DNA of 64,000 bases from Segatella copri (GTDB taxonomy: Bacteria; Bacteroidota; Bacteroidia; Bacteroidales; Bacteroidaceae): NCBI RefSeq assembly GCF_002224675.1, contig NZ_NMPZ01000014.1, positions 33,498 through 97,497 on the forward strand. The letters are read 5' to 3'. The position numbers and the translations under genes are program-made. Shown here in pieces: positions 15,913 through 25,264 of this stretch (the first letter of the stretch is position 1; every line of letters begins with the position of its first letter). The notes beneath the pieces were generated by a model. That model did no database searches. It saw only the letters and a list, made by a program, of their open reading frames with translations, and had not been told where the DNA came from.

Positions 15913-16683
15913 GTGGAATTAAATAGATTAATACAACATCCTGAGGAAATGGACCGAGAGACGCTCTACGACCTACGTGCGCTCTTGGCTCTTTATCCGT
16001 ACTATCAGACGGCTCGCCTGCTGATGTTGAAAAACCTATACCTGCTCCACGACCCCAGCTTCGATGAAGAACTTCGCCGAGCAGCCATCTATATCTCCGA
16101 CCGCAAAGTCATCTTCCAGATGATAGAGGCAGCTCACTATCAGCTCAAGCGTACCCAGAATAAGCCACAAGGTATGGGCATTCTTGATGCCAAGAAGAAA
16201 GAAGATCGCACCAGCAGCCTCATCGACCACTTCCTCGACTCCATCCCTACCGATGCTGAAGAAAACGAGAAGAAGAAAGAGAAACGCAAACCTACACCAG
16301 CAGATGCAGCAGTAGATTACGTATCATATCTGATGGAGACTGAGACAGAACAGAAGATGGAGCAACCATCCCGTACAATCAGTCTCATCGATGACTTCAT
16401 TGAAGAAGGTGGTTTTAATCTGGAAAAAATTAACGGCACAGAGGAATCTGAACCAAAATCATCAGCAGACACAGAGCCTGCAGAAGCAGCTCCTCATAAT
16501 GAGTCTAGCGATAATGGCGGAATCTTTACAGAAACCCTTGCTAGAATCTACATCAAGCAGGGAAAGTATGAGAGAGCCTATCAGATTATCGATCGCCTGC
16601 ATAAGCAACACCCACAAAAGAGTGCCTATTATGTAGATCAACTCAGGTTTCTGGAGAAGCTGATACTGAATGCTAAGAAATAA
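15913..16683 (+). CDS. TPR-like hypothetical protein with a GTG start
   Basis: The 256-residue protein begins with a helical domain (ELNRLIQHPEEMDRETLYDLRALLALYPYYQTARLLML), has a charged disordered middle (about 85-205) and ends with a tetratricopeptide-like unit (ETLARIYIKQGKYERAYQIIDRLHKQHP). This is the layout of a Bacteroidetes protein usually found between lptE and secG; its function is not known to me. The start codon is GTG, because the conserved N-terminal helix begins directly after it; the first in-frame ATG is 36 bases later. The gap to lptE is 34 bases. Confidence 0.72.
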   Translation: MELNRLIQHPEEMDRETLYDLRALLALYPYYQTARLLMLKNLYLLHDPSFDEELRRAAIYISDRKVIFQMIEAAHYQLKRTQNKPQGMGILDAKKKEDRTSSLIDHFLDSIPTDAEENEKKKEKRKPTPADAAVDYVSYLMETETEQKMEQPSRTISLIDDFIEEGGFNLEKINGTEESEPKSSADTEPAEAAPHNESSDNGGIFTETLARIYIKQGKYERAYQIIDRLHKQHPQKSAYYVDQLRFLEKLILNAKK

Positions 16684-16749
16684 TATGCTCTGCAAAGGGA
16701 TAAAAAATAAATAAAATAATAATAATAAAACTAGTTTTAAAATTAAAAA

Positions 16750-17145
16750 ATGGCTTACACATTATTTGTAGTATTAATCGTCCTGGTTTCAATCCTGATG
16801 GTTCTCATCGTGTTGATCCAGGAGTCAAAGGGAGGTGGATTGGCATCTAACTTCTCTTCAACCAATTCCATCATGGGTGTACGCAAGACTACCGACATCG
16901 TAGAAAAGATTACATGGGGTCTCGCAGCTCTTATGGTAGTAATCAGCGTTGCTTGCGCATACGTTGCTCCGCAGGCAACAGGCGAAAATAGCGTTATGGA
17001 GGGTGCAACTCAGGAGCAGACTGCTCTTCCTGCCATGCCAGGTGCTAGCAAGGATGCAGCAGCAGGTGCTCAGAAAGCGGCTCCTGCAGCAGGTGCAGAT
17101 GCTCAAAAGGCAGCTCCAGTAGTGCCAAATGGCCCTGCTAAATAA
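16750..17145 (+). CDS. secG: Preprotein translocase subunit SecG
   Basis: SecG is the small auxiliary subunit of the SecYEG protein-export channel in the inner membrane. The 131-residue protein has two membrane segments (about 3-23 and 55-75) around the family motif LIQESKGGGLASNFSS, and a C-terminal extension rich in Ala, Gly and Gln (about 90-131) in the cytoplasm or periplasm, typical of Bacteroidetes SecG. It is the last protein gene of the regulator - lptE - TPR operon, and the tRNA-His promoter begins about 25 bases after its stop. Confidence 0.93.
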   Translation: MAYTLFVVLIVLVSILMVLIVLIQESKGGGLASNFSSTNSIMGVRKTTDIVEKITWGLAALMVVISVACAYVAPQATGENSVMEGATQEQTALPAMPGASKDAAAGAQKAAPAAGADAQKAAPVVPNGPAK

Positions 17146-17171
17146 AAAAATAGAAAAAAGGTACGAAAAAA

Positions 17172-17203
17172 TTTGGTGGAATCATTTTTTTTTCGTACCT
17201 TTG
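17172..17203 (+). promoter_or_regulatory. tRNA-His promoter
   Basis: TTTG (17172-17175), a 20-nt spacer and TACCTTTG (17196-17203), followed by CACCCGCTTA. The same element, including the flanking TTTGGTGGAATCA, stands before tRNA-Ser at 63802-63833. Confidence 0.75.
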
Positions 17204-17222
17204 CACCCGCTTACAAGAAAAT

Positions 17223-17297
17223 GGTGGACGTAGTTCAGTTGGTTAGAGCGTCAGATTGTGGTTCTGAATGTCGTGGGTTCGAGTCCCACCTTCCACC
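17223..17297 (+). tRNA. tRNA-His (GTG), first copy
   Basis: A cloverleaf with anticodon GTG in the loop TTGTGGT, D stem GTTC/GAGC, T loop TTCGAGT, the extra G(-1) and discriminator C73 specific to tRNA-His. CCA is not encoded. There is one C6-U67 mismatch in the acceptor stem, shared by the second copy. Confidence 0.95.
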
Positions 17298-17330
17298 CAA
17301 CTTTTCCGGATAAGCAAAACATACCAATAT

Positions 17331-17405
17331 GGTGGACGTAGTTCAGTTGGTTAGAGCGTCAGATTGTGGTTCTGAATGTCGTGGGTTCGAGTCCCACCTT
17401 CCACC
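17331..17405 (+). tRNA. tRNA-His (GTG), second identical copy
   Basis: The same 75 bases as the first copy, after a 33-base gap, so both come from one transcript. The tandem looks like a recent duplication or is kept by gene conversion. Confidence 0.95.
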
Positions 17406-17411
17406 CAGGAT

Positions 17412-17447
17412 AAACCCTGCAAGATTTATTTCTTGCAGGGTTTCTTG
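17412..17447 (+). terminator. Terminator of the tRNA-His transcript
   Basis: A perfect 12-bp stem AAACCCTGCAAG / CTTGCAGGGTTT with an 8-nt loop directly after the second tRNA, followed by a short T-rich stretch. Confidence 0.8.
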
Positions 17448-17509
17448 TTATATTATCATATTAATTCTTGCTATATGATATATCTACAGTTAAGGTATAG
17501 ACTACGAAA

Positions 17510-17543
17510 AAGCCTGCTAAGAGAAAAAACTCCTAGCAGGCTT
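17510..17543 (-). terminator. Terminator of the tsaC-like gene
   Basis: AAGCCTGCTA...TAGCAGGCTT forms a 10-bp stem plus a partly paired inner part. It lies just 3' of the minus-strand tsaC-like gene, with T-rich flanks. Confidence 0.6.
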
Positions 17544-17571
17544 GTTTATATACAGCAATCAATATAAATGA

Positions 17572-18144
17572 TTATCTGATAACCTTTACCTCGCCGTTCT
17601 TAGCTATCTTAACAATACTTGAAGGCTGGTGAGGCTTATGCTCCTGACGACGGGTCCAGCACACGTAATCTACCGCATTCAGAATCTCTTCTGAAATATC
17701 ACGATAGTTCTGAGCTGCAGGCTCGCCACTTACATTGGCACTTGTACTTACGATAGGCTTCTGGAAACGATAGCAAAGCTGCTTGCTGAACTCCTCGTAA
17801 GTAACTCGCATAGCCAAACTTCCATCTTCTGCTACAAGATTATTAGCCACACCGTTCGCATCATCCAAGATGATGGTAGTAGGCTTAACAGGCATAGCCG
17901 CATCAATGAAATCCCAAGCCACCTGAGGCACATTACGGAAATAACGAGCCATACGGTCTGCCGAGTCAATGAGGCAGATAAGCGCCTTAGAATCATCGCG
18001 CTTCTTAATCTCATATACTTTCTTCACAGCCTCAGGATTAGTAGCATCACAACCGATTCCCCAAACTGTATCTGTAGGATAGAGAATCACTCCACCCTTA
18101 CGCATGCATTCTACTGCATTCTTAATATCCTCTTCTTTAGTCAT
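17572..18144 (-). CDS. tsaC: Threonylcarbamoyl-AMP synthase (YrdC/Sua5 family)
   Basis: The enzyme makes threonylcarbamoyl-AMP from threonine, bicarbonate and ATP, the first step of t6A37 tRNA modification. The 190-residue protein is a single YrdC domain: GGVILYPTDTVWGIGCDATN (17-36) and KKRDDSKALICLI hold the nucleotide and threonine pocket, and IVSTSANVSGEPA is the family signature. It lacks the extra C-terminal Sua5 domain, so it is the TsaC type. It ends the LysE - DUF4924 - prfC - ClC - fmt operon, 44 bases after fmt. Confidence 0.93.
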   Translation of the reverse strand: MTKEEDIKNAVECMRKGGVILYPTDTVWGIGCDATNPEAVKKVYEIKKRDDSKALICLIDSADRMARYFRNVPQVAWDFIDAAMPVKPTTIILDDANGVANNLVAEDGSLAMRVTYEEFSKQLCYRFQKPIVSTSANVSGEPAAQNYRDISEEILNAVDYVCWTRRQEHKPHQPSSIVKIAKNGEVKVIR

Positions 18145-18188
18145 TTTCTTAACTGTTTGAAAATTGAACCCTAAAATTTAAATCTAAA

Positions 18189-19211
18189 TTACCGTAATCC
18201 AGCATCAGAATCTGGTGCTTTCTGACATTCGTAATATACAATATCCTTCATTCCATTGAGGAAGGCAGAAGCTTCCATACGCTTTTTACCAGCAAGCTGC
18301 AACTCATAGATATTGAGCCAATGGTCGATACAAGCTATCTGCAAATGTCCGCCTTCTATTCTGAAACATCCTACAGGTGCCATACCTCGCGAGTCTTCGC
18401 TAACTGTAGTCTTGAAAATCTTAAGCACCTGCTCTTTCACAGCATCTTTCTTCTTGATGTTGGTCCAGGCACCCGGATATGGTGAGAGACCACGTATGAA
18501 ATCGTGTACCTGTTTAGCAGGCTTGTGGAAATCAATACAGCAAGTATCCTTGAAAATTTTAGGAGCTGACTTGAGCTCAACACCCTCACCAATGAATTCT
18601 TCCTGAGCAATGCTCGAAATATTACCATCTGATGCAATCAGCTGATCGATGGTTTCCAAAGCAATTTCAGCACCTAAATGCATCAATCCATCATATACAT
18701 ACTCTACATTCGCCTCGTCAGGAATAGGGAAACGCTTCTGCATGATAATGCGACCTGTATCTATATCATGATCGAGGAAGAAGGTAGTAACACCCGTCTC
18801 TGTCTCACCATTGATAACAGCCCAATTGATAGGAGCTGCACCGCGGTACTGTGGCAACAAGGCAGCGTGAACATTAAAGGTACCAAACTTTGGCATTGCC
18901 CATACAACCTCTGGCAACATCCGGAATGCCACCACTACCTGCAAGTCTGCCTGATAGCTCTTAAGTTGTTCCAGGAAATCGGGATCCTTCATCTTCACAG
19001 GCTGAAGCACTGGCAGTCCATGCTCTACAGCATACAGCTTCACCTGAGAAGGCTGCAAAGTGTCCTGATGTCTGCCCACAGGCTTATCAGGCTGCGTAAC
19101 CACAGCCACCACATTGTAGCCGCCCTCTACAAGGCGCTTGAGGGATTCCACAGCAAACTCTGGAGTTCCCATAAATATGATTCTTAAATCTTTCTTTGTC
19201 ATACTGTTCAT
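18189..19211 (-). CDS. fmt: Methionyl-tRNA formyltransferase
   Basis: Fmt formylates initiator Met-tRNA with 10-formyltetrahydrofolate. The N-terminal domain starts at LRIIFMGTPEFAVESL and holds the active-site region FNVHAALLPQYRGAAPINWA; the C-terminal OB-fold domain follows residue 210 (IRGLSPYPGAWT). At about 340 residues the length is slightly above usual. Two starts are close together (MNSMTKKD); the second, at 19202, is as likely. It follows the ClC channel gene by 11 bases. Confidence 0.95.
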   Translation of the reverse strand: MNSMTKKDLRIIFMGTPEFAVESLKRLVEGGYNVVAVVTQPDKPVGRHQDTLQPSQVKLYAVEHGLPVLQPVKMKDPDFLEQLKSYQADLQVVVAFRMLPEVVWAMPKFGTFNVHAALLPQYRGAAPINWAVINGETETGVTTFFLDHDIDTGRIIMQKRFPIPDEANVEYVYDGLMHLGAEIALETIDQLIASDGNISSIAQEEFIGEGVELKSAPKIFKDTCCIDFHKPAKQVHDFIRGLSPYPGAWTNIKKKDAVKEQVLKIFKTTVSEDSRGMAPVGCFRIEGGHLQIACIDHWLNIYELQLAGKKRMEASAFLNGMKDIVYYECQKAPDSDAGLR

Positions 19212-19222
19212 TATTAATATTA

Positions 19223-21031
19223 TTACTCTGCAGATATATCTGCCACAATGTGTCGATATACTTCATACACCTTGGTACGACTGATATAGCCCTTCAGCAC
19301 GCCATTAATATCTACTACTGGCAACTGTGCGGCATCAGTCTTATCAAACTTCTGCATCACCTCATCCATCCTCTCATTCTCGCTAATTACGGCAGAAGGC
19401 TGCAACATAAGCTGTTTTACCTTGAAATGCTTATAGAGTTCGGTTCGGAATATGATATGACGAATCTTAGTAATATCGATAACTCCCAGCAAGACACCCG
19501 CTTCATCGAGCACAGGCAAGAAGTTATTATTACTTCGACTAATCTCGCTCACCAGTTTTTCCATCGGCAAATCTTCCTTGATTGGATGATAATCCTTCTC
19601 AACCAAGCTCTGCATACTCATCAGAGTGAGCGCTGCACGATCAATATGATGCGTGAGAAGTTTGCCCTCTCTAGCCAAACGCAAGGCATAGATACTATGG
19701 CTCTCAAAGATACTGATGGTAAGGAGCGAAGATATGCACACAATCATAAGTGGCATAAAAAGCTGATAACCACCTGTAAGTTCGGCGATAAGGAAAATAC
19801 CGGTAAGTGGAGCATGCATCACGCCCGTTATCAATCCAGCCATACCCATCAAGGTGAAATTCTGCTCGGGTACATAAACACCTACCTCGTAAACATTCCA
19901 GAGTCTGGCAAAGAAGAAACCGGCAAATCCACCAATAATAAGCGAAGGAGCAAAGGTTCCACCACATCCTCCACTACCATTGGTAGCCGAAGTGGCAAAA
20001 ACCTTGGTAAAGGTCACCAAGCCGATATAGAGAATCAACAGATTCTGATGACCAGAAAAAAGAGAACGGTTCATCACCTGCCCCCACTCTGCCTCATTCT
20101 GTCCCTTAAGAAGCACATTTACTGCCGAATATCCCTCACCATAAAGAGAAGGAAGAAGGAAAATGAGCGAACTGAGAATGAGTCCACCAAAAACCAACTT
20201 ACAATAAGGATGATTCTTCATCTTGGCAAAAAGACCTTCACACCATGACATCGTGCGCATGAAGTAAAGACTCATCAAACCACAGAAGATACCCAACAAG
20301 ATACATGCTGGCGTACGATTCAACTCCCATGGATTGGTAAGAGTAAAATCGAAAAGCGAACTGTCACCCATAAAGATATAGGTAAAACAGGTAGCAGTGA
20401 CACAACTGATAAGGATTGGCAGAAGTGAAGCCATACTAAGATCAACCATCAGTACCTCGAGAGTGAAGACAAGTCCTGCGATTGGAGCCTTGAAGACTCC
20501 TGCAATAGCAGCACTGGCTCCACAGCCCACCAACAGAATCATGGTCTTCTTATCCATACGGAAAATCTGTCCCAGATTGGAACCGATGGCAGAACCGGTA
20601 AGTACAATAGGTGCCTCGGCTCCAACAGATCCACCGAAACCAATGGTAATACCGGACGCTACCACCGAAGACCAGCAGTTATGCCCCTTGAGTCGGGAAT
20701 TTTTGGTCGAGATGGCGTAAAGCACACGGGTAATACCATGCGAAATATTGTCCCTCACCACATACTTGATAAAAAGTGAGGTAAGATAAATACCAATGAT
20801 AGGGAAAAGCAGGAAGAGCAGATTATAACTGCTCTGCTGGAACCCGGAAGTAAGCAGCAACTGTATTTCATGCACGATACCATGCAGGAAGAAACCTGCT
20901 ACAGAAGCGAGCAAACCTATCACAAAAGCAAGGATAAGGGTCATCTGGCGGTCGGAAATATGTTCCTTCTGCCAAACAACAAATCTTTCTATCCAGCCTT
21001 GTTTGTATTCTGATAACTCTTCATCCATCAT
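19223..21031 (-). CDS. ClC-family chloride channel or antiporter with C-terminal CBS domains
   Basis: The first 440 residues are a ClC membrane domain: GGSVGAEAPIVLTGS holds the gating-glutamate motif (GxExP), and GSGGCGGTFAPSLIIGG and the TGVMHAPLTGIFLIAE stretch are further ion-path motifs. The last 130 residues contain two CBS modules (YHPIKEDLPMEKLV and QPSAVISENERMDEV) that usually bind adenine nucleotides and gate transport. Whether it is a channel or a Cl-/H+ antiporter cannot be told. It is 12 bases after prfC in the same operon. Confidence 0.93.
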   Translation of the reverse strand: MMDEELSEYKQGWIERFVVWQKEHISDRQMTLILAFVIGLLASVAGFFLHGIVHEIQLLLTSGFQQSSYNLLFLLFPIIGIYLTSLFIKYVVRDNISHGITRVLYAISTKNSRLKGHNCWSSVVASGITIGFGGSVGAEAPIVLTGSAIGSNLGQIFRMDKKTMILLVGCGASAAIAGVFKAPIAGLVFTLEVLMVDLSMASLLPILISCVTATCFTYIFMGDSSLFDFTLTNPWELNRTPACILLGIFCGLMSLYFMRTMSWCEGLFAKMKNHPYCKLVFGGLILSSLIFLLPSLYGEGYSAVNVLLKGQNEAEWGQVMNRSLFSGHQNLLILYIGLVTFTKVFATSATNGSGGCGGTFAPSLIIGGFAGFFFARLWNVYEVGVYVPEQNFTLMGMAGLITGVMHAPLTGIFLIAELTGGYQLFMPLMIVCISSLLTISIFESHSIYALRLAREGKLLTHHIDRAALTLMSMQSLVEKDYHPIKEDLPMEKLVSEISRSNNNFLPVLDEAGVLLGVIDITKIRHIIFRTELYKHFKVKQLMLQPSAVISENERMDEVMQKFDKTDAAQLPVVDINGVLKGYISRTKVYEVYRHIVADISAE

Positions 21032-21043
21032 TCTTTTGTTATT

Positions 21044-22633
21044 TTAGAATTCCGATGTAAAGTGGAATTTGATATGTTCGAAGTCTTGCTGAGCCATACT
21101 CAACACATAGCCAGAATCGGCGAGGAACACATCACGTCCCTCAATATCCTTTGCCATATACTGGTACTTACGCTTCTTGAAGTTCTCCAATTCCTTCTCA
21201 TCGTCAGCCTCAATCCAACATGCCTTATGCAAATGAACAGGCTCCCAACGGCACTTGGCATTGTACTCGTTCTCCAAGCGATACTGGATAACCTCGAACT
21301 GCAACTGACCGACGGTACCCACGATGCGACGACCATTGAACTGGTTGATGAACAACTGTGCCACACCCTCGTTCATCAACTGCTCCAAACCCTTCTGGAA
21401 CTGCTTGCTCTTCATTGGGTCATCGTTCTCGATGTACTTGAAGAGAAGTGGAGAGAACGATGGCAATCCACGGAAGTGAATCTTCTCGCCCTCAGTCAGA
21501 GTATCACCAATCTTGAAGATGCCGTTGTCTGGCAAACCAACGATATCGCCAGGATAGGCCTCTTCGATGGTACTCTTACGCTGCGCCATAAACTGGGTAG
21601 GTGAAGAGAAACGTACGGTCTTGTCGAGACGTACATGGTAGTAAGGCTGGTTGCGCACAAACTTACCAGAACAAATCTTGCAGAATGCAATACATGAACG
21701 GTGGTTAGGGTCGATATTTGCAGTAATCTTGAAGATAAAGCCAGTAAACTTAGGCTCTTCTGGTTCCACCATACGCTCCTCTGCCTTGGTAGGCTTTGGT
21801 GATGGAGCAATCTGCACGAAGCAATCCAAGAGTTCCTGCACACCGAAGTTGTTCAAGGCAGAACCAAAGAATACCGGTGCCACTTCTGCTGAACGATAGG
21901 TCTCCACATCGAATTTCGGATAAACACCATCCACCAATTCCAGTTCTTCGCGCAACTGATTTGCCTCTCGCTCACCTACTCGCTCATCAAGTTCCTTAGA
22001 CTGAATATCTACCTCAACCTTCTCAGTAACACGCTGTTTATTAGGTGTAAAAAGATTGAGCTGATGCTCATAAATATTGTAAACTCCCTTGAAGCGAGCA
22101 CCCTGACCGATAGGCCAAGACAAAGGGCGAACAGAAATCTTCAACTCTTCCTCCAACTCATCAAGAACATCGAATGGGTCACGACCCTCACGGTCCATCT
22201 TATTGATAAAGATGATAACAGGAGTATTGCGCATACGGCACACCTCCATCAACTTACGGGTCTGTGCCTCAACACCCTTAGCCGAATCGACTACGATGAT
22301 AGCAGAGTCCACCGCGGTGAGAGTACGATAAGTATCCTCACAGAAATCCTGGTGACCCGGAGTATCAAGAATGTTTACCTTATAAGGTTCTCCACTCTGT
22401 CCGTCAGGCAGATAATCGAACTCCATCACAGAAGTTGATACGGAAATACCACGCTGCTTCTCAATATCCATCCAGTCGGAAGTAGCAGTCTTACGAATCT
22501 TATTATTTTTAACGGCACCAGCCACCTGAATCTGTCCACCGAAGAGCAGGAACTTCTCGGTCAATGTTGTCTTACCAGCATCAGGGTGCGAAATGATGGC
22601 AAACGTTCTTCTTCTTTCAATCTCTTTCATCAA
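21044..22633 (-). CDS. prfC: Peptide chain release factor 3
   Basis: RF3 is the GTPase that recycles RF1/RF2 from the ribosome. G1 is [13 protein letters not shown] (about 16-28), G3 DTPGHQDF, G4 NKMDREG. The 529-residue length is normal. The C-terminal domains carry [15 protein letters not shown], typical of RF3. The gene is in the middle of the LysE - DUF4924 - prfC - ClC - fmt - tsaC run, 81 bases after DUF4924. Confidence 0.96.
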   Translation of the reverse strand: MMKEIERRRTFAIISHPDAGKTTLTEKFLLFGGQIQVAGAVKNNKIRKTATSDWMDIEKQRGISVSTSVMEFDYLPDGQSGEPYKVNILDTPGHQDFCEDTYRTLTAVDSAIIVVDSAKGVEAQTRKLMEVCRMRNTPVIIFINKMDREGRDPFDVLDELEEELKISVRPLSWPIGQGARFKGVYNIYEHQLNLFTPNKQRVTEKVEVDIQSKELDERVGEREANQLREELELVDGVYPKFDVETYRSAEVAPVFFGSALNNFGVQELLDCFVQIAPSPKPTKAEERMVEPEEPKFTGFIFKITANIDPNHRSCIAFCKICSGKFVRNQPYYHVRLDKTVRFSSPTQFMAQRKSTIEEAYPGDIVGLPDNGIFKIGDTLTEGEKIHFRGLPSFSPLLFKYIENDDPMKSKQFQKGLEQLMNEGVAQLFINQFNGRRIVGTVGQLQFEVIQYRLENEYNAKCRWEPVHLHKACWIEADDEKELENFKKRKYQYMAKDIEGRDVFLADSGYVLSMAQQDFEHIKFHFTSEF

Positions 22634-22714
22634 TAATATATACTATAATATGTATATCCTAAAAAAATAAATACTACTCTCTAATTACTACAAAACACTT
22701 GTTACGCCAGCAGA

Positions 22715-23269
22715 TTACATATCGTCATCTTCAAACTTCAAGCCTTCAGTACGATCCTTGATATAGTAATCACTGAGCAATCCAACGAAGATTGAGATTT
22801 CCTTGATAGCTTTCTCTGTTTCAGGGGTAATCTCCTTCTTTTGCAATCTGAGCATCATTACTCCGTAAAGTGCATCAAGACAGGTCTCAACCTCATTAAT
22901 ATCCTTATCACCACGATTGCGCAACTCTACAATAAAAGGCAACACCTTGTAATACTCAGCATTGTAAATAGGGAACTTCGAACTCTGAAGGAGTCTGCCG
23001 TGCAGATCGACGACATCCTGCAACAACACTCTATTAATATCAAGATGCCCGCTCTCACGCTTACCTTCTTCATTCATCATACGAATAAGATTTCCAAACC
23101 AATCGAGTTCCTCGTCTTTCTGCTCAGGAGTAAAATCGAACCGTTCGATATAGTTTTTCTTAATCACCGGCAGCGAGCATCCGTAGGCACGGATGATATC
23201 CTCTATCTGCCACATATATAAAAGGTATTCAGCAATACTTTCTTTTCTTAATTTCTGTGCTACAAACAT
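22715..23269 (-). CDS. DUF4924 family protein
   Basis: This 184-residue, mostly helical soluble protein starts MFVAQKLRKESIAEYLLYMWQ, as I recall the Bacteroidetes family DUF4924. No catalytic motif is visible and the function is unknown. It starts 3 bases after the LysE-like gene ends, so the two are co-transcribed and probably coupled. Confidence 0.8.
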   Translation of the reverse strand: MFVAQKLRKESIAEYLLYMWQIEDIIRAYGCSLPVIKKNYIERFDFTPEQKDEELDWFGNLIRMMNEEGKRESGHLDINRVLLQDVVDLHGRLLQSSKFPIYNAEYYKVLPFIVELRNRGDKDINEVETCLDALYGVMMLRLQKKEITPETEKAIKEISIFVGLLSDYYIKDRTEGLKFEDDDM

Positions 23270-23272
23270 AAC

Positions 23273-23950
23273 TTAAAATTCTGGTAAATGATAAAGATTA
23301 AACATCGTTCCAAAAAGAGCGATGATCGAGAAAATAATCACGATACTTCCTATCACCTTATTGATGATAAGGATTCCATTAGTATCAAACTTACCTCTGA
23401 TCTTATCGACGAGCCAAGTGAGTCCAAACCACCACAACAAGGCACCAAACATAATACTCAGATATCCCACTCCCATTTCTATCGGCATATCCGGAACCAC
23501 AAAGGCAAACTGTGCAAAGGTAGCCATAAAGAGAAACACGATGAGCGGATTGCTCAAGGTAACCAGGAAAGCCGTTATTCCATTATGCCATAAAGTACCC
23601 TGCTTATTGCTCGACTTATGCATATTCTTCATCGGATCACTCTTGAAACAATAGATTCCGAACACCAGCAGCAATACACTACCGAAAATCTGCAGGTAGA
23701 ACTTGTTCTGCGCATTATTCACAAAGTCCATCACGAAACTCATACCTAGACCCGTGAAGAGTGCATATACGATATCACTGCACGCAGCACCAATGCCCGT
23801 GACGAACCCAAACCAGCGTCCCTTGTTGAGCGTACGCTGAATACAAAGAATGCCTACAGGCCCCATAGGGGCAGAGGCAATCACTCCGATGATAATTCCT
23901 TTGAATATAAAGTCAAGGATGTTTATCTCTATTGGAAATGCTAAACTCAT
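23273..23950 (-). CDS. LysE family translocator
   Basis: A 225-residue inner-membrane protein with about six membrane segments and the family signature GVIASAPMGPVGILCIQRTL near residues 20-40. The family exports amino acids or similar small molecules; the substrate is not known. It is the first gene of a six-gene minus-strand operon, with a TTG - 20 nt - TAACTTTG promoter. Confidence 0.87.
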   Translation of the reverse strand: MSLAFPIEINILDFIFKGIIIGVIASAPMGPVGILCIQRTLNKGRWFGFVTGIGAACSDIVYALFTGLGMSFVMDFVNNAQNKFYLQIFGSVLLLVFGIYCFKSDPMKNMHKSSNKQGTLWHNGITAFLVTLSNPLIVFLFMATFAQFAFVVPDMPIEMGVGYLSIMFGALLWWFGLTWLVDKIRGKFDTNGILIINKVIGSIVIIFSIIALFGTMFNLYHLPEF

Positions 23951-23978
23951 TTTTCGTACATTATTCTATAACAGCGGG

Positions 23979-24009
23979 CAAAGTTACAAAAAAAAGGGCA
24001 CATTTGCAA
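23979..24009 (-). promoter_or_regulatory. Promoter of the LysE-prfC-fmt operon
   Basis: On the minus strand a -33 TTG (24009-24007), a 20-nt spacer and a -7 TAACTTTG (23986-23979). The start site is expected near 23973, about 23 bases before the LysE start codon. Confidence 0.7.
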
Positions 24010-24058
24010 TATTTTTGCCCAAAACTTCTAAAATTATACTTTTTTATACAAGAAAAAG

Positions 24059-24089
24059 TTGATATTTTCAAAAGGATTCATTATCTTTG
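24059..24089 (+). promoter_or_regulatory. Promoter of the ROK kinase gene
   Basis: TTG (24059-24061), a 20-nt spacer and TATCTTTG (24082-24089), about 40 bases before the start codon. It is divergent from the LysE promoter 50 bp away. Confidence 0.7.
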
Positions 24090-24128
24090 CAGCATAAATA
24101 AACAATTCTAACTAATTTAAAAAGTAAC

Positions 24129-25106
24129 ATGACTGAAAATACATTAAAACCGTACGTTATTGGTTTAGACCTCGGCGGTACTAATTCTGTGTTCGGAATC
24201 GTTGATGCTCGTGGCGAAATCAAGGCAACAACAGCTATTAAAACTGGTGGTTATGATAAGGTAGATGACTATGTAAAGGCATCTGTAGAGGCACTCCAGC
24301 CAATCATCGAGACCGTAGGCGGTATCGAAAAGATCAAGGCAATGGGTATTGGTGCTCCTAATGGAAACTTCTATACGGGTGCTATCGAGTTTGCTCCAAA
24401 CTTGGCTTGGGCTCACGATGGCGTTGTACCTTTGGCTGATATGTTCAGCAAAGCTCTCGGTATTCCTGTAGCTCTTACTAACGATGCCAACGCAGCTGCA
24501 CTTGGAGAAATGACCTATGGTGCTGCTCGTGGAATGAAGAACTTCATTGATATTACCCTCGGTACAGGTGTAGGTTCTGGTATTGTCATCAATGGTCAGA
24601 TGCTCTATGGAAGCGATGGTTTCGCAGGTGAGTTAGGTCATGTTATCATGGTTCCAGGCGAGGCTGGCCGTGTTTGCGGCTGCGGTAGAAGAGGCTGTTT
24701 GGAGACATATTGCTCTGCTACAGGTGTAGCTCGCACCGCACGTGAGTTCCTGGAAACAAGCGATGAGCCTTCTTTGCTCCGCGAGATGGATCCAGAGAAG
24801 ATTACCTCTTACGATGTCAGCGTTGCTGCCAGCAAGGGTGATGCTTTGGCCAAGCGCATCTACGACTTCACTGGCAAGATGCTGGGTGAAGCTTGCGCTA
24901 ACTTTGCAGCATTCTCTGCTCCTGAGGCATTCGTATTCTTCGGCGGTCTCACCAAGGCAGGTGACCTCTTGATGAAGCCTTTGAAGGAAGCTTACGACAA
25001 GAACGTGCTCAAGATTTACAAGGGCAAGGCTAAGTTCCTTGTTTCTACTCTTGATGGCAGTTCTGCAGCTGTACTTGGTGCAAGTGCTGTAGCTTGGGAT
25101 TTATAA
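24129..25106 (+). CDS. ROK family sugar kinase (glucokinase type)
   Basis: The 325-residue protein has the ATP-binding DLGGTNSVFGIVD at the N-terminus, the catalytic-region GIGAPNGNF and NDANAAALGEM, and the ROK zinc site CGCGRRGCLETY. It most likely phosphorylates glucose at C6; the family also includes ManNAc and fructose kinases, so the sugar is a guess. Monocistronic: own promoter, own terminator, and the trp operon ends convergently behind it. Confidence 0.92.
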   Translation: MTENTLKPYVIGLDLGGTNSVFGIVDARGEIKATTAIKTGGYDKVDDYVKASVEALQPIIETVGGIEKIKAMGIGAPNGNFYTGAIEFAPNLAWAHDGVVPLADMFSKALGIPVALTNDANAAALGEMTYGAARGMKNFIDITLGTGVGSGIVINGQMLYGSDGFAGELGHVIMVPGEAGRVCGCGRRGCLETYCSATGVARTAREFLETSDEPSLLREMDPEKITSYDVSVAASKGDALAKRIYDFTGKMLGEACANFAAFSAPEAFVFFGGLTKAGDLLMKPLKEAYDKNVLKIYKGKAKFLVSTLDGSSAAVLGASAVAWDL

Positions 25107-25154
25107 TATTTGATTATATGTTCTCTTATTAGAGTTCATTAATATAAAAAGTAA

Positions 25155-25195
25155 AAAAGAGTTTGGTGTCCTTCAGGACATCAAACTCTTTTCTT
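25155..25195 (+). terminator. Terminator of the ROK kinase gene
   Basis: A 17-bp stem (AAAAGAGTTTGGTGTCC with its complement, one G-U pair) with a TTCA loop and T runs on both sides, so it may stop both converging transcripts. Confidence 0.85.
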
Positions 25196-25238
25196 TTAAC
25201 AATCATCGCAATATCATACATTCAAGATGCAATGAGAA

Positions 25239-25264
25239 AGCTTTAGCCCCAAAGGACTAAAGCT
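25239..25264. repeat. Small inverted repeat over the trpG stop codon
   Basis: AGCTTTAG (25239-25246) and CTAAAGCT (25257-25264) flank a 10-nt loop and include the trpG stop codon. It could add to termination or mRNA stability. Confidence 0.4.
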
